Assembly: GCF_018691265.1 (NCBI RefSeq) | Contig: NW_024881295.1 | Coordinates: forward strand, 14,844,314 to 14,908,313 | Origin: Tyto alba | Taxonomy: Eukaryota; Chordata; Aves; Strigiformes; Tytonidae | DNA: 64,000 bases | Direction of reading: 5' to 3' | Part shown: positions 51,184-64,000 of the stretch, in pieces | How the letters are laid out: each line of letters begins with the position of its first letter | Position numbering within the stretch: the stretch's first letter is position 1 | The notes under the pieces: generated by a model | Told to the model about the DNA's origin: nothing | The model's database searches: none | Seen by the model: the letters and a program-made list of their open reading frames with translations, nothing else | Program-made: the position numbers and the translations under genes

Positions 51184-52559
51184 TTTTAAAAAGAGTGCTC
51201 AAAAGCAGAATCCTCAGTATATTAATTGAGAATCCTACTATGTCAATACAACTGAAAACATATCTGAAAAACTAGTAGGACTTCTACTCTAATAAGAGAC
51301 TTTATTAGACTAAAAAGACAGCCTTTTAGGACATACAAAATAGATTCCACGGATTCGCTGTACATTTGGAAATACTTAGTAAACTGCCAAGAAGAAAATA
51401 AGAGGGTATCAACACTGGGAAAAAAATCTCAGGTCCAGAGAAATTCAGATCATAGATCTGAGGAATCCCACAGAAATTCTCTTTATATTTGATGACAAAA
51501 AAAATTATTGAAGTCAGGTAGAGACTTAACACTCCCAGTTATGTAGGGACTTGTACCCCTTCCTGGTTAGCCTAAAAGATCCAGAATTACAGCACTTTGG
51601 GGCCAATGAAAAGAAAGAAAGATTCACTTGAAGATCTTTGGTTTAGCTTTGTTTTCCCCCAGAAAGAAGTAGTAATTTATTTTGGCCTTCTTATTCCAGA
51701 GAAGAACTTCTTAACACTTCTTTGCACACCCACTTCCTCTTAAGGACTCCTACCATCACTCAACTGGAGCAGCAAATTACCTAGTCCTAACTCATTAGAA
51801 GTTCCACCATATTTAAATTGTTTCAGAAGGATGCTGAATGTACAATGAAATAAGGCTGTTTACTCACATTTGGTGGAGATGTTAGCTAGATTAAGGATTT
51901 TTTTGAGACTTGCTTCCAATCTACCTCAGCAATTTTATTCATGGTTTACCAGCTGTTAATATTTGTAGCAAAAAATAATGTGGAAGGAACAGATTTTTCC
52001 AGCTGATGACTAGGTGGCATTTTGTCAAAACACCCACGTTTGACAGAGAAGATGGGGAGGTAGATCAAGGTAGCATTTCCTGGCTAGTAAAAATCTGGAA
52101 TATGTTAATGCTAGGGAGTGGGGGAGAAAGAAATACTTAATGCCAAGAGGACAGAGAGTCAGTAACTCTATCTCTTTCAGAGATTATAGGGAAAGACTGA
52201 ATGCCTAGAACCAGTGAAAATTGGCTCCTTCTTTCTAGCTAACCGCCTGAGCATTATACCCCTGAGAGAACTTCAGTAACTCCTCTTCCAGATTCAGCCT
52301 TGGGAAGCTGCAACACTCAGACTGATATTTGTATCATCACAGCTCCCCAGGCATTTCTCCCCATGTTACTCACTTCACCATCTTCTAATGCACTTTCAAT
52401 GCTCTCTCACTTTCCCACCTGCCCTTGTACTGAATATTCCTTGCACAACCACACACAGCAGCAGCCCCTTTTAATCAGTGTCTTGGGTGGCAAGAAACCC
52501 CTCTACTTTTCTCCTTCCACCCTGGGTGAGGAATGCTTTGGACCCCCGCTGGGAGCTGC

Positions 52560-53090
52560 CAGCTTGCCTGCCTCCTCAGCCATTTCCTCACACGATGCTC
52601 CCGAGGTTGGACCAGCCCAGCCAGCCCTGCTCCTGGTGTGCAGCGGGGGCAGAGGCAAGGTCACCCCAAGCAGCACTAGCCCCCGCTGCCCCACCAGCGG
52701 CATGCTCAGCTGAGACACGGGTGCGCACACCATGCCAACGGGACGCTCTGTAACGCCCAGCGGTGCCCCAGAGCCTCTAATCTGTCCCACGGCCTCCCCC
52801 TGCCCCACCGCGCCGACTCACTGTCACTCTTCTGTGGATTTATTTCGCCCACAAGTCGTTGTGCTGGTGTACCTACCTTCAATCTCTGCAAAGCCCTCCT
52901 TGACGAGGGCAACCCGCCGCCCACGCTGGGGTTCGGCACCACTCCCTGTGGTCCATGCTGGGAGGGGGTTGATGGGACCGGCTGACAGCAGTGGGTGGCC
53001 AGCGGGGGCTGTCGGTGGCCCTGCTCCCCGCCAGGTCCCACGGGCTGCAAGAGCTGGTGAGGGCCAGGCGGCCCTCACCAGAGACACAGC
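52560..53090. promoter_or_regulatory. CpG-rich, GC-rich island (candidate)
   Basis: Between about 52590 and 53075 I count 28 CpG dinucleotides, roughly one per 17 bp, in sequence well above 60% G+C by eye. The flanks are AT-rich and nearly CpG-free. Frames are open on both strands, as expected for GC-rich DNA. On minus, a strong donor match (TTGAAG|GTAGGTAC) sits at 52876/52875. It would close a possible exon whose upstream side has pyrimidine-then-AG acceptor-like sites. No TATA box or recognised protein segment is present. It could be a promoter or first exon of an unseen transcript on minus, an intragenic island, or a GC-rich transposon I do not recognise. Confidence 0.4.
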
Positions 53091-55280
53091 AGGGAAATCA
53101 GGCTGAAGCACAGCTATGAGGAATTCAGTGAATTTCAGGCTCCTCAGAGGAAGTGAACTTGAACATAGGAAACACGGATCTTAATAAACCCTAGCAATTC
53201 ATCTGAAGGGAATTTACAGACCACGTATGGCAACAAATCTTCTTTTAATGCTAAGAGCACAGCTTAACTATTCCTTCCTAGCATTTTGTCCCCTAGAGCA
53301 TAACCATGTATTAGTATAAATACTGATGCAGGTTAATCCAAAGGAATTTGGAAAAATAAATGAATAAATAAAAGGATATGAGTAGTGTTTGTTGATTGCT
53401 TCCTTTTAACATCCTTTCTGCAGATTCTTTTGCTTGTCAGTGTATATGAACTGTTACCTATGAAGAGGTTTTTATAGAGGTGATCTTAAATTCAATAGGA
53501 GAGCAAAAGGGAACATTGCACTGAATAACTGGATATTACCAGATAGCTTTCAATAAATCAGGTCATCATCATTTCATAAAAGATATTCTTACTCTCAATA
53601 TTTTGAATTTAGCTCTGCTTACTTTGATTATTGAAAATTGACCTCTGACCAAATAAATTTTTAAAGCATTTTTTTCCTTTTTTCTCTATATAAGCAGCAA
53701 GATCTAGAGGTAGAACTAAGCTCAGCTGCAGGCATAGACAAAGCATGTTAGGGACAGCAAGGTGAGCATGGCTCTGGTGCCTGTTCTGTCTCTTGCGGAA
53801 GGCAGACCTGCTCTGACTGCTGTTGATGTAGAAGCCAGAGCAGGTAAGATGCTGGCTATTCCCAGGAGAGGTAGCTTCACTCAACAGCACTCACTACATG
53901 CACCATCCCTGTGTTAGCAAAAGGACAGCAAGTCCAACCCTCCAGCCTTTTGTCCTTTCTAGCAGGAATGGGAGCAGCCACACTTTAAGCATTGATGCTT
54001 GGCACTGAGAAGAGGTGACTAACAAAAACACCGCATTACCTGATACCAGAGGAAAGGCAGACCACAAGAGCAAAGATAAAAGAAAGAGGAGACATTGCCT
54101 CACATGGACCACTTCTCCTCAAGCTTTGCTTGTACTTTTTTCATGGCTTTGGAGTTAAACCTCTCAGTCTTCATTAAAATTCACTATCCCCACACCATTT
54201 TCTGAAGATTTGCTTTTTGTTGTTAGTGCTGAGGGCTCATGGCCTTCTGCTAATAGCTCACCACAGTGGTTATGCAATGATGACACTGTCCTGCTTTACA
54301 CAGGCAGAAGGACCTTCTGCTTTCTTTTGTCTACAAACCTAAATACAGCCATACATGGCCAAATTGTGCCTATCTTTGAGGTCAGACAAATTCAAGATTT
54401 TGAGCATCGTGGCTTTACATCTGACTTTTTATGTTCAGCCCAACTCCTAGACAAGGACAATAACACACCTTAAGATGACAAATAAGGTAACCTAATCAGG
54501 GAATGTAGCATTTACGCATACTTTACAAGAAAATGGAAAGTCAAGGCAGAGACACAGAGTGACTCTCCTGCTGTCACCCAGCCATCAGATTTTCTATGTG
54601 GAAGGCAGCATACTCTATTCCTGTCCTTTGTTTCAAAGTTTGCCCAGAATCCAGCCTTCTGCCCTGGTTTCCATGCCAGAGGTTCAGGCACAAATGAAGA
54701 TGATGTAGTTGCACTCTAAAACAACACAGCTCAGGCCAGTGAGAAAGCATAGGGACAAAGGGGAGAGTTCTGTGGGCTGTGTCAGTTGATTGATGTGCTA
54801 AAGATGATAGAAATCCTAAGTCTGGGTAGACACATGTGTGTTAACAGAAGGCAAACAGGGAAATATCTTTCATGACTCATTTTCTGTCTGTGTTACTGGC
54901 AAAGCTCTACTCTGCTTTCACAAATGCAAAGCATCTTCCCAGATCTGAGGGAGTGCATAAAGGGAAAAATCCATAGATAAAAGATTATTTGTTCTTAAAG
55001 TCTTAAAAATATCAGAATGCCAAAATTTGTCTTCTTTGTTATACTGGGAAATCTAGTGAGAAGACAAGGAATTAAGGACAGGGACCATGTACTCCTTAGC
55101 TGGTGAAATAACTGAAAAAAATATCTTTTTTAATGTTTCCTCCCTCTTATCCCAATATGAGGCTCATATTAACAATCCTGTGCCTGAAAAATCTCATTCT
55201 CCACTCCTCAGTTTATAGTCCAAATCTAAATCAAGACCAGGCAGGGATTTCAAGAAGTCCAAACTATATAATTTTTACAA

Positions 55281-55313
<33 letters not shown>

Positions 55314-58300
55314 AGGATCAGAAACTCTAATAATTTTTCTATTACAATGCAGATAAAACTGTTGGAGTGAGCAAAGGAGGGAAGAGGAAGAGACAAAGTG
55401 AACATAAACACATTCCCACTATTACTTGGAAAGCTGACACTGCCCTTACAAGTTAGGACACCATACATGAATGCCAGAAAATTGTTAGGATTAGGTTTGA
55501 CCACAAGACTTCCAGAAACAGCCCTCCAGCAAAGTGTGTATTTGCCTACAGATTGCAAAGCAGTGATAGGTTAAGATGTAAAAGCACATCATAGCATTCA
55601 TCTGGGTTGAAGTATTCAAGTGAGAAGCCAACTGCAGCCTCCAATTTCTCTGCACAGTGTTATTAATACTTAAGCCAAGATTTTTGTTTAAATTTGACTC
55701 CCTGTGTCACATTTCCTTGTACTCAATCACTATACTTCATTCACATCAGCAAGTATCTGCCTTTCAACTTTTGCTCAGTATTTTGGTGACTAAGTGCCAT
55801 TTACTTTGAATGGTCTCTCAAATCCAAGCATTTCATGGAGAAGCCTGTTTCTGCAAATTTCCTGCGGAAGGTTTTCAAGGCAAAAGTTCTTGTGTCATGC
55901 AACCACCATACAAGCTCCTCTACTGGATGTTTAAATGCCGTTCTGTTTTGTAAAACTGTATTGCAGGTTTGGTTTGATTCTAATGCAAAATAAGCATGTT
56001 GAAACCATTCAAACCCCTGAAAAATATCCACTCCCCAAGTGGTCAGCCCTCAGGCCATGACAGCACCAACAAGCAGTGGGTAACTGGAATGACTTCTACT
56101 AAAGTGTTAATACATTGAGTGCAGAAACACCATTGCTGGCTGACACCCAGAAGTTCAGATCATTATCTCCCTTACCAAAGCTGAAGTTTCATCTGAAGGT
56201 AACAACCTGTTTCAATTTTATATTCCACTGCAAAAATAGATTCTGGGCAGACACTGCTGAAAAACAAGATTAACAATCAGAAGGTCAAATAGCAAAATAA
56301 ACAACAGCATCCTGCACCCTACAAACTAAACAGCAGCACAAGAATACTAAAGCAGCATTCTATGCTTATTATCAGAGCATCTGCAAAAAACAAACCCCAG
56401 TCTGGTCTAAATCAGGCTGCCAAAGAGGTTTAACATGGGGATCTAGCAGAACTGAAATACAAATGATAAAGGTGATGATTTGGATAAGACAAAGAACAAA
56501 TATCAATCCTTATTCAGAATTTTTCTATTTACAGCACATATGGTGCCTGATATATTGTGAGCATAACAGAGCACACTGACCCAGGGAGTAGCTTGCCTAG
56601 CAGTGTAATTTTTTTCTTACATGAACACCCCAGTCCCCAGAGCATAATAGCAACAGTTTCTCTGTAAGTTTAGAGCTTTCTTTGCAGAGGCAGAGATGAA
56701 GAAGATAAATATTTCACTCTTTTCATCAGAGAACAGTTTTCTTTGTATTAAAAAAAAAAAAAAAAGAAAAAGAAAAAGACAAGCATCCCCCTACACATTG
56801 TCAATTATATGTATACTAAATAAGGAAACTGTTCAAGTGGTTCTTGTTATGAAATCCAAATATAACAACCCCTTTAATTATAAATTTAAAATGCTGAAAG
56901 CCTCTGTAGCTAGAAGAGCTAAAATACATTGTAAACCATTGAGACAACAATGGGAGAGTCACAATATTTTGTAGAAAATGCCACTTAGAAATAATTCTCT
57001 TCCTGTCTTATATCAGTAATCTACCAGGAATGTAAAAAAAAAAAATGCAAGAAAATGGGAATTTAAGAAAATATGAAAGTATTGATAAAACAGCATGCTA
57101 TTAAGATGAGCGGATTGATTATCAGGCAGAAATACTAAAGATTGAAAAAATAAATTTTTTTTTTCCCTCACAAATAACTCCTCACATGACATTTCACTTG
57201 CTCCTCTGATAAACTGATTCACAGCAATCCCTCGTTCAGCTGGAGTCTACTGAAGTCTACTCTATGGTCTACATACAGAATAATGCTCACCAATTTGAAG
57301 TTTATCCTGCTGTCTCACAAAGAACAGACACTGAAGGAGAAATGCTGAGTAATTTCCCAGATAAATGGCCTTGCATGACTTACAGGTAAGAGCAATCTGT
57401 TACATCTCAAGCAACTTTGAATAATATGAAGTAGCTGTAGCAGGGCAAAAATACAGAGTATTAGTCCAATCCTATTTAACCTTAAAACTAGCACTACACA
57501 ATTTGCCTACTTTTGACCCCTCATCTCCTCATTCCAATCAATGGCTCCAAACATGCAAATACTTGTCATCCAAAGGGCTCCTTGCGTGCGTGTGTAATCA
57601 TAGACAGAAGTCTTTGCCTGTGCTTAACAGAAACAAAATTATCTATGAAGTTTCATGTGAAAAATCAGAGACCACTTGAAGAGACTGTGGAGTTGTACAT
57701 GGAGCAAACAGAGATATTTCATAACTAAGTCATTTTTTTGGACTCAAATTTATGACTGAAACACCAGAGGGATAGCTACTTGTGCTAGCTAAGGAAAAAG
57801 GCTGTTTAAATAACAAGTTTGGTCAAGACCAGAGGCAGGATAATACTTGTTAAAGTAATAACTTCTACCAAACAAACCATATGATTGGAAAAATTAGACA
57901 AATTTCTAGGTATGCAAGCCTGAAATAGAAGCAGCAGCTTTCAAAGTGAAATGCAAGCTGAGAAATTGCTCAGAGTTTAGCTAGAAGGATAACTAAGATC
58001 ATTTTTTGAGACTTGTGGAATAAAGTGAGGTGATGAGTGTGAGGAAGAAAGTAAACTGATACAGTAATTTCACCCTCAGGAAAACAATGGCTGGTCATAA
58101 AGACAAGTAATGTATCTCCTGCGGACCACATAGATTTTGACTTGCCATAATCCACTCAATAAAGTTCATATTTCTGGAATCTAGTAGCATCATGAATTCC
58201 AGCTTTTAGGGTATTTTTGTAATAAGAGACCTACAGGTCCGAGGACTAGGACTGGAGGGAGCGATTGCTTTGTACAGAACATTTACTCATTGTCAGCATG

Positions 58301-60150
58301 GCTTTTTGCCCTTTATAGATTGACAGAGAAAGTTCATTTTGCTGCAGAAAGATTGCTTAGCTTCATACCTACTGCAAGAGCATCTTGGGTACAGTCCTGG
58401 TATGGCAGATACAGAACCTGGGGGTGCCAAGTGTGTTTCCCTAGGGGGTATTTGCTGTTGTAGAATAGCAGAGATGAACAGGCAAGTTCTAGATGTCTTT
58501 TTCTCAGGCATGTTTTAGGTGTGTTATGAAGGATACAGAGCTTTGCTTGTGCTCAGATGAATGCAAATGAGGATTTGTATTAAGCCCAACATAGATGGTT
58601 CTGAGAAAGTTTCTCTAGTACAGTTGTGAATGCTTAATAAATTTCCATGCAAATACCAGAGAAGGTTGGTATATGACATCAGGCTAGAGGAAGTTTGTTT
58701 GTGTTGAAGTAATTCCTTGTGATGTTCAAGCAGTTCTCTCAAAAACACACATCTTCCTCTAGGAAAGTATTCTTTATGGGCAAAAATATCCTTTGGATTA
58801 CATCTTGATGGCTCTCCTTCAAGCAGAGGCAAGGGTATCTAAGCCTCAACTATGACTTGGCATCTATCATTATAGTTGTCGAATTTAATATCAGTAGCTG
58901 TGTTAGCTGCCAATCTTCTTTATAGGTAGTTATCTGTACTTTTATGCGGTATCAAGGAAAGGGACACAGACATAGAATCAACTTTCTGTCACAGATTCAG
59001 AGGTAAGGAAGCTCCAGTGTCTGTTCCTACAATAACACTATCTTCCTATGCTGTTAAATAAATCACAGGCTTAGATAGCTGTGGGCTTGGTCATACAGTT
59101 GTAAAGAAATATTCTTCCCAGCTAGTCTGTGACAAAATTGATAGCGTGGTGCCAGTGGAGGCACAACTAGTTACTGTAGTGTAGGAAGGAAGTTTTAATT
59201 TTTTATTTTTTTAAAGTTGCCACAAATAACATTGAAGTGGATAAGATCAACAAAAGCTTTAACCCAGTAATCTGAATGCTGTCTCTCTTGTAAGCATACA
59301 GACAATTTGTGTTAGCATGGGGGCTAGTAAACATACAAGAATAAAACTGTCAAGACAAGTATAAATAAGGTCCAACCTAAACACAGTGACTTTTCTTACT
59401 CTTGACAAAATCCATGTTCTTCAGCACAGAGAAAAGATTGAAAAGATGCTCCTGTCATCTTTAGTCTGAGGAAGAGGTTCCAGGGCATTGCTACATGCTA
59501 GTCCTGCAGTTGGCCCTCCAAATTTAGAAGGGGTCTGAAATTCAAGATGTCAATGAGAGGCACATCCGTGTAGAGGCAGAGAGGGGATTTAGATGGAACC
59601 TGCCAAATGTTAAAGCACTGCTTAGTTCAGTAACATACAAGTCTGTCTCGCATTCACTCCTGCAGAGTTCCGGAGAAAAATAGCTTAAGTATTTTCAAGA
59701 AGCTATAGTTTTAGGGTTTAATGCTACTGGTTTCTCATCTCAAAGACTCATTGGCATAGGCATCACACTGAGCTACAAGTCTGGGTGTCTAGGTAGAAAT
59801 AGTTACCAGAAGACAGATTTGAATCCTTCATTTGAGTATAGGAACATTTTAAATCACAGCAAACAATCTCAAAACATATTATTAATATCTGAGTTAGGAA
59901 TAGTTTTTGTTTCATGATTAAAGTGTATGAATTGTTATACCAAACTGCCTCTTATAGAAGCCATGCCAGAGCTAGACTTGACTGTCTGTGCAACTGCTCC
60001 AGCAATTACTTTTCAATATTTTAAATTCAAATTGCAAATCAAGATGAACACTTGACTAACATTACCATTCATGTTACATTAGCCCCTTTAGAAGCTGTCT
60101 GCAACTAAAACTTCATTTACAGCAGCAATATCTCTAAGTGTACTATTTGG
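53091..60150. other. Noncoding stretch, no gene seen
   Basis: No recognisable gene or transposon is visible. A 13-T run is joined directly to a 21-A run at 55281-55314, an A run continues into AAAAAG repeats at 56750-56778, and an A/T run lies near 57145-57166. Short frames such as 58524-58832 on minus (102 codons) show no domain. Confidence 0.6.
55281..55314. repeat. T13-A21 homopolymer junction
   Basis: Thirteen T are followed without interruption by twenty-one A, giving a 26-bp perfect palindrome core of T13A13. It could be two tail-like runs head to head, or slippage expansion of an AT junction. No element body is recognised next to it. Confidence 0.85.
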
Positions 60151-60156
60151 TATAGG
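60151..60156. repeat. Target-site duplication, left copy (TATAGG)
   Basis: TATAGG lies immediately before TGTCACAG. The same six bases follow CCCCCACA at 60689-60694. Six bp is the duplication length typical of ERVK/beta-type and alpha-type retroviral insertions. Confidence 0.75.
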
Positions 60157-60688
60157 TGTCACAGTTGAGACAGACAAAACTATGGTCAAGACAGACAAAA
60201 CTACAAGACAGATTTTTCTTTAAAGCAAGCTAACACAAAATCCCCCTATTGCTCTCCTCCTTTGTTCCTTTATACTTGTACTACAGGGTGTACGGACTTT
60301 CTGGACCACCTACTGACACACCCCTTCATGTATGTATTCATACATGGCACATTCATGGAAATGAACCCTGGCTCTTGCCAGGGCAAAGAAGTCAACATTC
60401 ATAAGCTCATCACGCAAGCATGGTAAGATGAAAAGTTCAAAAGTTCAGGCTCCCAAGCTTTCTGGTATCTCTGTTACCTAAAACTAGTTCCAAGTACAGG
60501 GTTATCAGTTCTTCCAATGTGTCTCTTCTTATTGGTTCAAAGCTGTCATGCTTTCTTACTGCGGTCGATAAGCTTGCTCATCTTGCAGCTCCTCTTGTTC
60601 TTGTTTGCTCTCTCAAGGGTAGATTGGAATCCTTTCAAGGTCAAAGTCATCCCTTCCCAGGGCCTCAGTCCAGCTGAGGTCCCCCACA
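60157..60688 (-). mobile_element. Unrecognised solo LTR, 6-bp duplication
   Basis: This 532-bp segment begins TGTCACAG and ends CCCCCACA on plus, giving TGT...ACA ends. It is flanked by perfect TATAGG duplications. Read on minus it starts TGTGGGGGACC and shows a CCAAT box (AACCAATAAG, 60528-60537). A hairpin CATGTATG/CATACATG lies at 60327-60346. A TATA-like GTATAAAGG follows at 60268-60276, about 110 bp before the minus-strand 3' end, which is the expected promoter-to-end order for a short R-U5. Near that end, a 15-bp unit (AGACAGACAAAACTA on plus, at 60168 and 60189) is repeated with a 21-bp period. I do not recognise the family. The identification is structural. No internal retroviral sequence adjoins it. 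Confidence 0.72.
60168..60203 (+). repeat. 21-bp period tandem repeat inside LTR
   Basis: Two copies of AGACAGACAAAACTA at 60168-60182 and 60189-60203 are spaced by TGGTCA, and a third partial AGACAG follows at 60207-60212. They lie in what would be U5 of the minus-strand LTR. Confidence 0.8.
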
Positions 60689-60694
60689 TATAGG
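60689..60694. repeat. Target-site duplication, right copy (TATAGG)
   Basis: This is identical to 60151-60156 and begins directly after the CCCCCACA terminus. Confidence 0.75.
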
Positions 60695-63600
60695 AACCAG
60701 TCTGAATTAGAATTTAATAGAGTTATCCTGAGAGGACAAAGCAAGGCTTGAGCTTGATCTTTTAGGAACTGATTTCAGGCTTCTTTTCCTTGCTCTGTGC
60801 AGCTGCATAATTTGCACAGCTACCAGAAGGAATGAGTTGATCTATCAGCCAAGTTGCAAGCACTACATGTCACATATGCCAACAGCTCAGTGTATTCTCA
60901 GAACCTGATTACCTTCTCTTGACTTTGCATTAGGATACTGCCAGAGAAGTCTTAAAAACAATAGGCAATGGAGAAGCCAAGATGATCTCCCCCAGGCATT
61001 CCTGATCAAGAAGGACTTGAATTCTGTATACCAAACCAAGACACCACAAGCAATTGAGATGGTATCTGCTAAGAAAGGGGAAGTCATTCTGCTTCTAACT
61101 CTAGTTTATTTCAAAGTTAGCATCCTACAGCTGCATGCCATCTCAGTTAACAATAGTTACACAAAAAGTAGGTCCCGCCTGACAAGACCAAGATGAATCT
61201 TCAAGCAGAGGTTGAACAGAGCTTAATGAAGATGTGGATCATATTAGCAAAGGATCTGTGTTTGCAAATTTAGGAACTATGCTCCAGAGAAGTGCTCTGA
61301 TGCAGATATTAAGAGTCCAAGATAGAACTTGGAGATAGCAGAGCTTACCTGACACTCAGAAAACTACGCAGCAGTGTTCACAGTTATACTGTTGATACTT
61401 ATCAGTTACTAGTTTTGATTCTTGTATCACTCTTCCCCCCACACTCCTAAGTGCTACAGAAACATTAAACTTTCATTGCTGCAATGAGACACCTATGTTC
61501 CACTTGCTTTTTGGGAGACTTCTGTAATATTTCTGCCATCTTTGACTCAACTTATCTTGGGCATCTTCCAATTTCTGATTGCCTGCTTTGAAGCTATGAG
61601 GCAAGGTGCCAATATGCAAGAGCTAAATTAGACTCTACCACTTGATTTTATGAATCTGCTTTCCACTTCTTCCTGTATCTATGGGCTCCCAAAATGATGC
61701 TCAGCATAGTAAGTTGATAGGCCCTTCTATTTTCATCAAGGTCCCATCACACTTCATAGAAGAGTTTCAGTAACAAAGTTTTTCCTGAAAAATCAGTTGT
61801 AGAGGGAGAAGCATTGTCTCACTTATACGTGGAAGCTCATTTTTAATTTTGACCACCAAACTCTGGCACTATGGAAGAAACCAGGAATCCAGAACCAAGG
61901 TAAAAATACCATGAAAAGGAGCTTGATGCTCCCACTGCCACATCTGATGAATAAGATACACTCTTGAATGTACTGCTCAGTCTCTCATAGAAAATATTTG
62001 TAAACACAATGACAAATTAAAAGGAACAAAGGTGCATAAACTAACGCTCCTGCTTTTGTGCTTGTGCACAAGATCCTTCATCTCAGATTGCAGAAGCTTA
62101 GCTGAAGGAACAGAAAAGTTGTCATTCTTTAGTTCAGAGAGAGAGGTCAAACATGAACAAAAAAGTGACTTATACATTATCTGTCTATCATTATCCGAAT
62201 ATTTTACTGAAGACAGATTTATAGCATATATCCAGGATCAATTCAGTCTTATGATAGTAATTGCCTTTCACAGTCAAGCCAGTTTCCCTCTCACACACTC
62301 GTTTGTACCAATGTGACTACTTGAAATCACACGCAATTACCCCTCTTTACTACCCTTCTGCCTATCATTACTACAGCAAATGAGATCATAATATTATATT
62401 TCCCTCCATTAAAACACCTCTCCGACAAACTGAAAGGGAGTTCACCTTATGGATGCATACAGGCTAATAGAAGCCAAAGGAACAAAGAGTTTGAACTTAA
62501 GGAGTACCAATGTTACCTATGATGGCAGACAGTTAAGACAAAAGCTACTGTAGTAGATACTTTCCTAAATCTTCATATTTTTTAACTAGAAAACAGGAGT
62601 CTATCATATTTTTGTATTTATCTAGTGTTGCTCTCTTTCCACCTATGGATAATTGTCCTGTTCTTGACTCTACAATCACATCCATGCTGTCAGTGATCAA
62701 TTTGGTGATCTTCACACTAACCTGAACAGCCTTCTTTTCTTGTATTTATCATCATCTTCCCCAGAATCTATCATTTTATGGCACAGAAAAAGCAACTAAC
62801 AGTGAGATCCCAGCACAGTGACCTAGAGCACCAGTTTCATTCCCCAAACAAGGAGCTTTGTTGCACTCATCCTACATATTTTAAATAGCATCACACCTCG
62901 CAACACAGAGGGAACGTTTTTTCTCCCCCAGAATGATAGCAGCTCTGTCCTCAGATATCAGAGCACAAGCACTAACATCCAGGCCAGTCAGTACGCAAGC
63001 TAGTATAGTATCATAGTCACTACCAGAAAACACAGTTTAAGAGACAACTTTTCCATTTACTGTATTTGATTTGCATCATTGCTGTCAACATGAGATGAAG
63101 AAAATGACCTTATCAGGCCTTTGCTGAAGAACTGGCAGATTCTCCTGTTTGCTTAATGAAAGTTGAACTGTGTTTAATCTCCATAGTAACAATAGAAAAC
63201 AAATATGCTCAGGAAGGGATGGACAATCTACTAACATAGGAATCGGGTTCAGTTTGTATCTACGTTGTAGACACATTGTAGTGCTAACCAAGTCACAGCT
63301 GGGAAATAGCAGCTATAAATCTATATGCTTGCATTGTACGCTGCCATTTTCTCAACTTTCCATCTTTAATCTTGGAACATAACATCTGTTCAGGAAAGCT
63401 TCCACAAAACATTAGAACATATCTCTGCATCTCAGTTGAACATTTTCACCTGGCTTCCAAGTAGGCTACCTAATCTAAGCCATAATCAGGCTTTAGCCAT
63501 TCTCCTCCAGCTACACTGCTTACTATGAAAAGTATCAGCCATGTCTGTCAAAACAGCTTTCTTACCCGAGAAAGGTTGCTTGTCTCCTCACCACACACTT

Positions 63601-64000
63601 AACACTGCAAATCTGAGAAAGATCCCATCAGTTCTCCTACTAAGTGGTACCTAGAGGCTGCCCAGAAATCTTAATAGCTTATTTACCAGTACCAGCATGC
63701 TCTTTGTGTGTGTTAGCAGCAGGTAAACCTTCTGTCATCAGATAGCAGAGACCGTGTCTGAACTTAGAATCTTCACTGAGAGACTCCCAATGCTATCCTA
63801 AACTGTTTCTAGAGATATCACTTTTCAAGTCATATTGCTCCTTATCTGAAAGAAGTAGCATCCTAATCAGCTGGCTAGGGCAAGTCAGACAACATGCAAT
63901 AGCCAGTAAGGTATGAAGATCATTTAACAGTTCTCTCAAAGACACTAGCAACAGACCACAAAATCATTACACAAAGCAATGCTACTTGCAGCAATTATTG
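60695..64000. other. Noncoding stretch, nothing recognised
   Basis: This is ordinary AT-rich sequence with short chance frames only, such as 60887-61087 on minus and 62032-62316 on plus. No simple repeats of note, no LTR-like ends and no gene are seen up to the window edge. Confidence 0.6.

Larger units (their letters stand above)
48468..52559. other. Noncoding stretch with A/C tracts
   Basis: No gene is recognised. The notable content is an A/C-only tract of 90 bp at 48993-49082 and an A-rich A/C tract at 51090-51183. There is a T run at 49795-49807 and otherwise ordinary AT-rich sequence. The valine/phenylalanine-rich minus frame at 48910-49134 is a by-product of the A/C tract. Confidence 0.65.

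Overview
The window reads as nuclear DNA of a vertebrate, most likely a bird. It is AT-rich and has no operon-like gene packing. No protein-coding gene, rRNA or tRNA can be supported. The bird assignment rests on three solo LTRs (26280-26869, 43125-44229, 47446-48462). Their termini and internal wording match endogenous-retrovirus LTRs that are abundant in avian genomes, probably neoavian ones. This is recall of the family, not a database search. The compound tetranucleotide microsatellite, frequent poly(A)/poly(T) runs and lack of bacterial features agree with a gene-poor region or a very long intron.

Layout: 1-25750 is single-copy-looking noncoding DNA with small hairpins, a purine tract, short simple repeats and one weak open frame (10867-11231). 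25753-26032 is a (GGAT)n-(AGAC)n-(AGAT)n microsatellite. 26280-26869 is a minus-strand solo LTR with a perfect 5-bp target duplication. 26875-43119 is mostly featureless but holds the longest open frame (36843-37445) and a GC-elevated island (about 38790-39480). 43125-44229 and 47446-48462 are two related plus-strand solo LTRs about 3.2 kb apart. 48468-60150 holds A/C-only tracts and a CpG-rich island (about 52560-53090). 60157-60688 is a fourth LTR-like element, minus strand, which I do not recognise as a family. It is bounded by TG...CA ends and a perfect 6-bp duplication. 60695-64000 shows nothing I can name.

No set of genes works together here. The supported content is mobile-element relics and simple repeats. 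The points most worth following are the unrecognised LTR at 60157-60688, a 13-bp perfect inverted repeat at the promoter position of the LTR at 47446, and the CpG-rich island at 52.6-53.1 kb. Limits: exons of a split gene, old LINE fragments and conserved noncoding elements cannot be excluded by eye.
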